From the NCBI GenBank assembly GCA_021777285.1, contig JAJYDR010000077.1, positions 1 to 11,014 of the forward strand: 11,014 nt of DNA, read 5' to 3'. A program made the position numbers and the translations under genes. Source of the DNA: Actinomycetes bacterium (GTDB lineage Bacteria > Actinomycetota > Acidimicrobiia > Acidimicrobiales > RAAP-2). This document shows, piece by piece, positions 6,991-11,014 of the stretch (positions within the stretch are counted from its first letter, which is position 1; the number at the start of each line of letters is the position of its first letter). The notes under the pieces are model-generated. The model was not told the DNA's origin. It made no database searches and saw nothing but the letters and a program-made list of their open reading frames with translations.

Positions 6991-7019
6991 CGTTCGATGC
7001 GCGTACCGAGCATGAGCAC
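6978..7019 (+). repeat. 42-bp direct repeat, copy 1
   Basis: Begins GACAACTTTCT and ends GCATGAGCAC. It matches 9959-10000 at 34 of 42 positions without gaps. It supplies the C-terminal TTF and stop codon of the EAL fragment. Origin unknown; it may be an insertion-sequence end or an attachment-type site. Confidence 0.75.
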
Positions 7020-7021
7020 CA

Positions 7022-7067
7022 ACACTGACCTGTTTTGGCAACTGAAGTCGCCGGGGCAGGTCAGTGT
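7022..7067. repeat. 11-bp inverted repeat with 24-base loop
   Basis: Arms ACACTGACCTG (7022-7032) and its exact complement (7057-7067). It lies three bases after direct-repeat copy 1 and before the VapC fragment, and has no T-run. It may be part of the same mobile-element end as the direct repeat. Confidence 0.6.
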
Positions 7068-7100
7068 CGGCGGTTGACCAGTCGGCGAAGATGGTCTGGA

Positions 7101-7289
7101 CTAGACACCCGGCGCCTCGACGCGAACGCCCACCCGAAGGCTCGCCTCGCGAAGGCGCGCGTCGTACGTGACCATGACCAGCGCGCCGTCGTTGATCGAC
7201 AGTGCGCTCGCGAGGTAGATCGCGTTCGCAACGGCGACGCACGCGACGGTGTTCAAGGCCATGGTCTGGAACTCGGGAATCGGTCCCAA
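7101..7289 (-). pseudogene. VapC-like PIN toxin, C-terminal fragment
   Basis: The 62 residues from TTG 7289 match only the last part of a VapC (PIN-domain RNase) toxin: AIYLASALSINDGALVMVTYDARL, in two blocks, then LRVGVRVEAPGV. The first 70 or so residues, with the N-terminal catalytic Asp and central Glu, are absent. In VapC proteins the helix normally reads 'DAIxLA' with a catalytic Asp; here it is Asn (ANAIYLASA). The Asp of TYDARL remains. No VapB antitoxin is present; the DNA upstream is the end of the HigA-type gene. The fragment is almost certainly non-functional. It is downstream of, and in line with, the HigBA pair, so it may still be transcribed. Confidence 0.65.
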
Positions 7290-7308
7290 CTTCCACGTCG
7301 ATGGCTGA

Positions 7309-7707
7309 TCAATCGGGACTCAGTGTCATTAGCGCCGGAAGTAACTCCTCGTAGTAGACGTGGTCATCGATTTCAATGGTGATCGTGATGTTGCCACCCA
7401 ACGCCCTGACGTAGCCGACCAACGTAGCCAATTCTGCGCGCTCTGGGTTCCTTTCGATCTTGCTCACTTGAGATTGTCCGCGGCCCCAGCGAGTTGCGAC
7501 TTCTGTCTGGTTTAGCCCCACTGTTCGACGAAGCTCACCGAGGCTCGATACAATTTCGTGCTCGAGTGCGATCCGGTCGTGCGCCTTCTTGCGCAGTGTC
7601 TTGAACCGTCGTGACGGGTGCTCTATTGGCTGATCGGTGACGAATCCTTCGTCGAGGGCTGACACCCACTCTTCGGGGGTCGGATCCGCGATGACTTTCT
7701 TACTCAT
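7309..7707 (-). CDS. higA: HigA-type HTH antitoxin
   Basis: A 132-residue DNA-binding protein starting MSKKVIADPTPEEW at ATG 7707-7705, with GGAG (7715-7718 on the complement) seven bases before it. An XRE-type helix-turn-helix runs from about residue 62: SSLGELRRTVGLNQTEVA, then WGRGQSQVSKIER, the recognition helix. The C-terminal part is a short strand (NITITIEID). It overlaps the toxin gene by eight bases, so the two are translated together, in the toxin-first order typical of higBA. It should neutralise the toxin and repress the promoter through the inverted repeat at 8092-8116. It ends next to the VapC fragment. The family assignment is firm; the symbol is used in the broad sense. Confidence 0.85.
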   Translation of the reverse strand: MSKKVIADPTPEEWVSALDEGFVTDQPIEHPSRRFKTLRKKAHDRIALEHEIVSSLGELRRTVGLNQTEVATRWGRGQSQVSKIERNPERAELATLVGYVRALGGNITITIEIDDHVYYEELLPALMTLSPD

Positions 7708-8089
7708 GCTCTTTCTCCTCCGCATTGAACTTGTCGACAATTTGGTCAGCGATTGGGACGAAGACGTCGTACCAGTCACGCTGATGCCCCTTCTCGAACG
7801 CTCGCTTGTCTCCCCCAAGACAAACCAAAACCACCGATTCATCCCTCACAAAACACGCGAGTACGCGAGTCACGTAATGAACGTCGCCCACGTCGCGTTC
7901 GTCTCGAACTTCGCACATGTCCGGGAAATGCTTGCTCTGCTGGATACGTTGGCGAACCGCGGGCAACGCGGCTCCCCTCCCGTGCTCACAGAGGTACTCC
8001 AGCAACTCGACGATCTCAGCGGCAACCTCGACCGGCAAACCTTTCAGCCATGTGTCGAACAATTTGAATCGAACCTGACCGAGCGGCAT
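7700..8089 (-). CDS. higB: HigB/RelE-superfamily toxin
   Basis: A 129-residue protein of the phage-derived Gp49/HigB branch of the RelE superfamily, ribosome-dependent mRNA endonucleases. Landmarks: LPVEVAAEIVELLEYL (about 18-33), the middle strand HFPDMCEVRDER, RVLACFVRDESVVLVCLGGDK in two strands ending in the conserved GGDK, then RDWYDVFVPIADQIVD, the usual 'DWY...IP.AD' C-terminal signature. The length is typical. ATG 8089-8087 is chosen because it directly follows the promoter at the spacing expected for a leaderless mRNA. It is the first gene of the pair; no defect is seen, so the system may be functional. Confidence 0.85.
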   Translation of the reverse strand: MPLGQVRFKLFDTWLKGLPVEVAAEIVELLEYLCEHGRGAALPAVRQRIQQSKHFPDMCEVRDERDVGDVHYVTRVLACFVRDESVVLVCLGGDKRAFEKGHQRDWYDVFVPIADQIVDKFNAEEKEHE

Positions 8090-8091
8090 AG

Positions 8092-8116
8092 AGTCACTAT
8101 ATCACTCTTAGTGACT
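8092..8116 (-). promoter_or_regulatory. higBA promoter and operator (leaderless)
   Basis: Perfect 8-bp arms AGTCACTA (8092-8099) and TAGTGACT (8109-8116) around nine bases, overlapping a minus-strand -10 box TATAGT (8101-8096). The box ends seven bases before the A of the higB ATG, so transcription should start at or next to the start codon. No good -35 is seen. The inverted repeat is the probable binding site for the HTH antitoxin. Confidence 0.65.
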
Positions 8117-8223
8117 ATTCCTTGTGGTGACTTTTGCGCTGCCGATTCCTGCCCCGTGGCCACACCAGGCCGGGAGGATGTCAGTCTGGCATTCCGGGTT
8201 TAGGGGTTGAGCAAGATTCTCTG

Positions 8224-8317
8224 TTGCTACTGTGAAACCCCCCATTTACAGGGTATAGTGCAGTAGCAATAAGAAATGAGTACTACATAACCCCCCGTTA
8301 TCGGGGTATACTGCAGT
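8224..8317 (+). promoter_or_regulatory. abiE promoter with duplicated operator-like repeats
   Basis: Two direct copies of an A2C6...GGGTATA(G/C)TGCAGT element lie at 8236-8264 and 8289-8317, 53 bases apart, about five bends of the helix. Each contains a C-run/G-run dyad (second copy CCCCG-TTAT-CGGGG) and a -10-like box: TATAGT 8254-8259 and TATACT 8307-8312. The first copy is flanked by a perfect 9-bp inverted repeat TTGCTACTG (8224-8232) and CAGTAGCAA (8261-8269). The second box ends seven bases before ATG 8319, predicting a leaderless mRNA. AbiEi antitoxins are known to repress their promoter by binding paired repeats cooperatively; that fits this layout. Confidence 0.65.
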
Positions 8318-8318
8318 G

Positions 8319-9050
8319 ATGAAACGTAACACTACCCTGGATCGCATTGCAGAACTCGCCGAAGAGCAGTGGGGCCTAGTGACCCGCCGTCAACTCGAAA
8401 ACGCCGCGATTCCAGCAACGACGCTCGAGCGCATTACTGCTCCCGATTCCCTACTGGAGCGAGTCGCCTACGGCGTCTACCGTCTCGTGGGTTCGCCCAC
8501 GCCAGATCACATGGAACTGCGGGCCGCATGGCTCCAACTGGCTCCCGACGTACCAGCGTGGGAGCGCACTCCCGCAGAGGGCGTGGTGTCGCACCGGTCG
8601 GCGGCGGCGCTCTATGGCGTAGGCCACCTCTCCGCGGACTGGCACGAGTTCACGCTTGCCCAACGCAAGCAGAGCCGGCGGCGAGATGTTCGTCTTCATC
8701 GACGCCCCCTCGCGGACGGAGAGTGGATTCAACTTCGCGGACTGCCGGCAACCCGTCCGGCACGAATTGTCTCTGATCTGCTGTACGACCACGAGGACCC
8801 TGGAGCCGTCGCTCAGATCACCGTCGACGCCATCCGCCCGGTCTTCGATTACCCCGGAGCCTTCGCGGCGAGCCTCGCCCCCCACGCCGGACGATTCGGA
8901 CTACGCCGTGACGATGGTCTCTCCCTCTTTCGCTGGCTGCTCGACCTCGTCGGTGATGAGGAGACCGAAAAATGGATGCAAGAGGCGCGCAACTCACAGT
9001 CCGATCCGACTCGCGCGCCTTCAGTGTCACGACACGGGCTAACAGCGTGA
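8319..9050 (+). CDS. abiEi: AbiEi-type antitoxin of a type IV TA system
   Basis: A 243-residue protein starting MKRNTTLDRIAELAEEQWG. ATG 8319 is chosen over GTG 8316 because it lies at the leaderless spacing from TATACT. Residues about 5-60 form the winged-helix DNA-binding domain of AbiEi antitoxins (LVTRRQLENAAIPATTLER, then a wing with VAYGVYRLVG). The body follows with VVSHRSAAALYGVGHL, then RLHRRPLADGEWIQLRGLPA and TRPARIVSDLLYD, all typical of the actinobacterial AbiEi branch. In type IV systems the antitoxin does not bind the toxin but counters its effect and represses the operon. The C-terminal 25 residues are polar and not recognised. The stop overlaps the toxin start by four bases (GTGA), a translational coupling. 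It looks intact. Confidence 0.85.
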   Translation: MKRNTTLDRIAELAEEQWGLVTRRQLENAAIPATTLERITAPDSLLERVAYGVYRLVGSPTPDHMELRAAWLQLAPDVPAWERTPAEGVVSHRSAAALYGVGHLSADWHEFTLAQRKQSRRRDVRLHRRPLADGEWIQLRGLPATRPARIVSDLLYDHEDPGAVAQITVDAIRPVFDYPGAFAASLAPHAGRFGLRRDDGLSLFRWLLDLVGDEETEKWMQEARNSQSDPTRAPSVSRHGLTA

Positions 9051-9971
9051 GCGAACGAAAGCGTACCTATTCAAGTCCGAGGGCCTTCCGTCGGGCGCTC
9101 ACCGACAAGCTCAAGACGGTCGCGCGGACCAGTCGGTGGACTTCTCCCGCAACTCCAGCGCCAGATGGCGTACGACCGCTTCTTAGAGCGGCTGTACCTC
9201 GTCGATGACGGGTGGGTCGTGAAGGGCGCAACGGCGCTCCTTGCCCGCGAGATTGGCGTTCGAGCCACAATCGATGTCGACGTCTATCGAGCGGCGGAAC
9301 GTGAAGTGGCCGAAGCCGACATCGCACGAGCGGCGGTTATGGATATCGGCGACTGGTTCAGGTTCGATATAGGCGCGACGCGCGCGCACTCGGACGGAGC
9401 AACCGGCGTCCGCTTTCCAGTGACCGCCTACGTCGGAGCGACGCAGTGGGCTCAGTTCCATGTCGACCTAGTGGGATCGAATCTCCGCATGACCGGAGAA
9501 CCTGATGACATGCCGGCGCTAGCCCGTGTCGTGATGCCTGACGTCGCCCAGCACGGTTATCGGGTCTACCCGCTCGTGGATCATGTGGCCGACAAAGTGG
9601 CGGCAATCATCGAGCGGCATGGGGACCGTCCGTCCACCCGATTTAAGGACCTTGTCGACCTCGAGGACCTTGTCGACCTCGTCGCCATCATCACGGAGGC
9701 GTCGGTCGACGCCGGTCTTCAGAGGGCGGCAATGCAGTCAGAAGCGGAGCGGCGTGGAATCATTCCGCCAGACCGCTTCGATGTACCCGACCGCGCACTT
9801 TGGGAGACGGGTTACGAGAGCGAAGCACAACGCTCATTCCTGCCTTTGGCCCAGACGCTCGACGAAGCACTGGCGATAGTGAGGCCATTCATCGACGCAG
9901 TTTTCGACGGAACGGCAATCGGTCACTGGGACCCGACAACGCTGCAGTGGGAAGTCGGGACAACTTTCTAA
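9047..9971 (+). pseudogene. abiEii: AbiEii nucleotidyltransferase toxin with one-base frameshift
   Basis: AbiEii toxins are nucleotidyltransferases that block growth, some by modifying tRNA. Translation starts at GTG 9047 (VSERKRTYSSPRAFRRALTD...) and runs 32 codons to RTSRWT. An extra T at about 9143 then shifts the frame. Removing it gives SRW-TLPQLQRQMAYDRFLERL, the usual junction of this family, and a product of about 307 residues. In the second frame VVKGATALLAREIG then TIDVDVY gives the KG-S/T...DxD metal site, and TRFKDLVDL the later Lys-Asp motif. As written, only the short N-terminal peptide, or a product from ATG 9165 (268 residues, keeping all motifs), can be made. A 18-bp tandem duplication also adds EDLVDL beside the KDLVDL motif. 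The tail VGTTF comes from the direct repeat. Confidence 0.85.
9647..9682 (+). repeat. 18-bp tandem duplication inside abiEii
   Basis: Two copies of GGACCTTGTCGACCTCGA at 9647-9664 and 9665-9682 (17/18 identical). They keep the frame and add six residues, turning FKDLVDL into FKDLVDLEDLVDL. Confidence 0.88.
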
Positions 9972-10000
9972 CCCTCGAGGTACATACCGGGCATGAGCAC
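9959..10000 (+). repeat. 42-bp direct repeat, copy 2
   Basis: Same orientation as 6978-7019, 34/42 identical, no gaps. It supplies the last three codons (TTF) and stop of abiEii. The two copies start 2981 bp apart and bracket the VapC-HigBA-AbiE block. Confidence 0.75.
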
Positions 10001-10012
10001 AAGTGAGCGCCA

Positions 10013-10031
10013 CCTCCTTCCGTGAGGGAGG
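10013..10031. other. Short hairpin upstream of the TnpB remnant
   Basis: CCTCCTTCCGTGAGGGAGG can fold into a stem of about eight pairs (one G-T) with a three-base loop. It lies 70 bases before tnpB, where IS200/IS605 elements carry a left-end hairpin recognised by TnpA. It could equally end the abiE transcript. No tnpA is present. Confidence 0.35.
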
Positions 10032-10100
10032 GGTCAAGCGGGCCTATCTCGCGGGCGGCCAAAACCGTCGACTGATTTCAGTCTCGGTGCGTAGAAGAGT

Positions 10101-10705
10101 ATGGCCATTCGCGAACGCCTCTACCCCGACCAGGAGTCGGCTCCAATGATGGTCAAGCACTGCGCCGACGCCCGTTTCGTCTGGAACCTCGGACTCGAAC
10201 AGCGCAACCTCTGGCGCCGGGGCATGAAGTCGATCTCGGTCTACGACCAGAAGCGCTCGTTGACCGAGGCGCGCAACACCACCGACTGGCTCGGCGAGAG
10301 ATCGTCGGTGATCCAGCAGCAGACGTTGTTCGATCTCGACCGGGCGTTCAGGAACTGGTGGAAGAACCCCAGCCACTTCCGGCGTCCCATCTGGTGCAAG
10401 GTTGGTCTGAACGAGGGCTTCTACGTGCGCGACCTCTCGGTGCGTCGAATGAACCGGCACTGGGGTGAGGTCAAGATCCCAAAAGCTGGTTGAGTGCGCT
10501 TTCGCGTCTCGCGTCAATGGAGCGACATTGCGGCCACGGGCTCGGCGAGGTTGACCATCGACCGGGCCGGACGCTGGCACGTCAGCTTCACTGCTTCCCA
10601 GCCTGCCTTCGAGCGCGCGGCGACCGAAGCCATCGTTGGCCTCGACATGGGCATCGCCCAGTCGGTCACCACATCTGAAGGCACCCATCTCCAGATGCCA
10701 ACACT
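10101..10705 (+). pseudogene. tnpB: TnpB (IS200/IS605) remnant, nonsense-mutated and truncated
   Basis: TnpB is the RNA-guided nuclease of IS200/IS605-type elements, usually about 400 residues. The start MAIRERLYPDQE and HCADARFVWNLGLEQR match its N-terminal part. The frame is cut by TGA at 10491-10493 in KAG-stop-VRFRVSR, where a Trp codon (TGG) would restore the usual 'WVRFRxS' flow; the frame then continues to the first RuvC motif IVGLDMGIAQSVT with its catalytic Asp. It ends about 30 residues later, near 10705, where the HicA-like sequence begins in another frame. RuvC motifs II and III and the Cys4 zinc finger are missing, and so is the right end that would encode the guide RNA. It cannot be an active nuclease. 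Confidence 0.85.
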
Positions 10706-10927
10706 GCTCAGCTCGCCAGCTTGCTTCGCCGACACTACGGCTATGAAGTCGTCCGGCAGACGGGTAGCCACTTGCGGCTTCATACCGATGTCGGTGGCGA
10801 GCACCGCGTGACGGTGCCCGCTGGTGGTCCACTTCGAGTCGGGATGCTCACCGCAATTCTGGCTGAGGTAGTGGCCCATCACGGTGTTTCCAGGACAGAT
10901 GTGGAAGCCGAACGGTTTGACCATTGA
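10706..10927 (+). pseudogene. HicA-like toxin without its own start or partner
   Basis: HicA toxins are small double-stranded-RNA-binding-fold mRNA interferases. The frame reads LASLLRRHYGYEVVRQTGSH, with the Gly-Ser-His holding the catalytic His, then HRVTVPAGGPLRVGMLTAIL, the 'VTVP...L..G.L..IL' signature, and a tail VAHHGVSRTDVEAERFDH. Nearly the whole domain is present. In frame upstream there is no ATG or GTG before the TGA at 10676-10678; the only candidate start is TTG 10721, which would drop the first helix turn. The original start was replaced by the TnpB fragment. No HicB antitoxin lies downstream in the visible 87 bases. Whether any protein is made is uncertain; a toxin without antitoxin suggests it is silent. 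Confidence 0.65.
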
Positions 10928-11014
10928 CTCGAATGTCACCGAGCAGACCCAAATATCCACCCCTGTCCAGAGGCCAGAGCCCGAGCGCTAAGGGCTGACG
11001 CAAAAATAACTTCC
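10928..11014. other. Right-edge stretch without recognisable gene
   Basis: No ORF with recognisable coding content on either strand. A weak AGCCC...GGGCT dyad is present near 10978-10996. Nothing more can be supported. Confidence 0.5.

Noticed and set aside
6978..7067. Integron attC site
   Set aside because: The direct repeat plus inverted repeat suggested a cassette site, but the GTTRRRY/RYYYAAC core pairs are not present.
6658..7296. Minus-strand open frame opposite the EAL fragment
   Set aside because: The EAL motifs on the plus strand are unmistakable; the minus reading is Arg-rich and unlike any family.
7637..8203. Plus-strand open frame opposite higB
   Set aside because: Shadow of the HigB gene, with no promoter or ribosome site and no known motif.
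8236..8317. CRISPR array
   Set aside because: Only two repeat copies, each carrying a promoter box directly before a gene; no further units or cas genes.
10101..10705. Active RNA-guided TnpB nuclease with a guide RNA
   Set aside because: In-frame stop, loss of RuvC II/III and zinc finger, and no right end where the guide RNA would lie.
10044..10832. Minus-strand open frame opposite tnpB and hicA
   Set aside because: Antisense to recognisable TnpB and HicA sequence; no family resemblance.

Overview
The window is GC-rich. It uses GTG and TTG starts, has promoters placed for leaderless mRNAs, and encodes protein families typical of high-GC Gram-positive bacteria (VbhA/Fic pair, AbiEi with a winged-helix N-terminus, a 'GGQYAPT'-type mobile-element protein N-terminus). 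An actinomycete-type chromosome or large mobile element is the best guess; the genus cannot be told. There are no rRNA, tRNA or CRISPR features. This is an accessory region packed with toxin-antitoxin (TA), restriction and transposon genes, many of them broken.

Layout. (a) 1-259, minus: 5' end of a protein with a sigma-factor-like stretch; its start codon lies in a perfect 16-bp inverted repeat. (b) 366-1286, plus: promoter, VbhA-type antitoxin and Fic toxin, apparently intact. (c) 1401-4262, minus: a former operon of a type I restriction hsdR 3' half, an M48-protease-like membrane remnant with a frameshift, and a HEPN (Apea-like) protein. (d) 4263-6434: an insertion sequence with matching terminal inverted repeats, an IS1634/IS4-like DDE transposase (minus), a divergent DUF6788-type partner (plus), and a palindrome between them. 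It joins the inside of hsdR to the inside of an EAL-domain gene, with no target duplication. (e) 6421-6990, plus: EAL fragment without its EAL motif. (f) 7101-8116, minus: VapC/PIN fragment, then an intact HigB/HigA-type pair. (g) 8224-9971, plus: AbiEi/AbiEii type IV TA operon with a repeat-rich promoter; the toxin gene carries a one-base insertion. (h) 10013-10927, plus: TnpB remnant (in-frame stop, 3' truncation) joined to a HicA-like toxin without its own start.

Working together: three TA modules (Fic/VbhA, HigBA, AbiE) keep both partners, though AbiEii needs frameshift correction. VapC and HicA are lone toxin fragments. A 42-bp direct repeat (34/42 identical) at 6978-7019 and 9959-10000 brackets the VapC-HigBA-AbiE block and supplies the last codons of the genes upstream of each copy. 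No clearly new system stands out. The most informative points are the HEPN/M48/hsdR operon, the Fic-motif Arg-to-Lys change facing the antitoxin glutamate, the repeat-bounded TA block and the shared leaderless promoter design.
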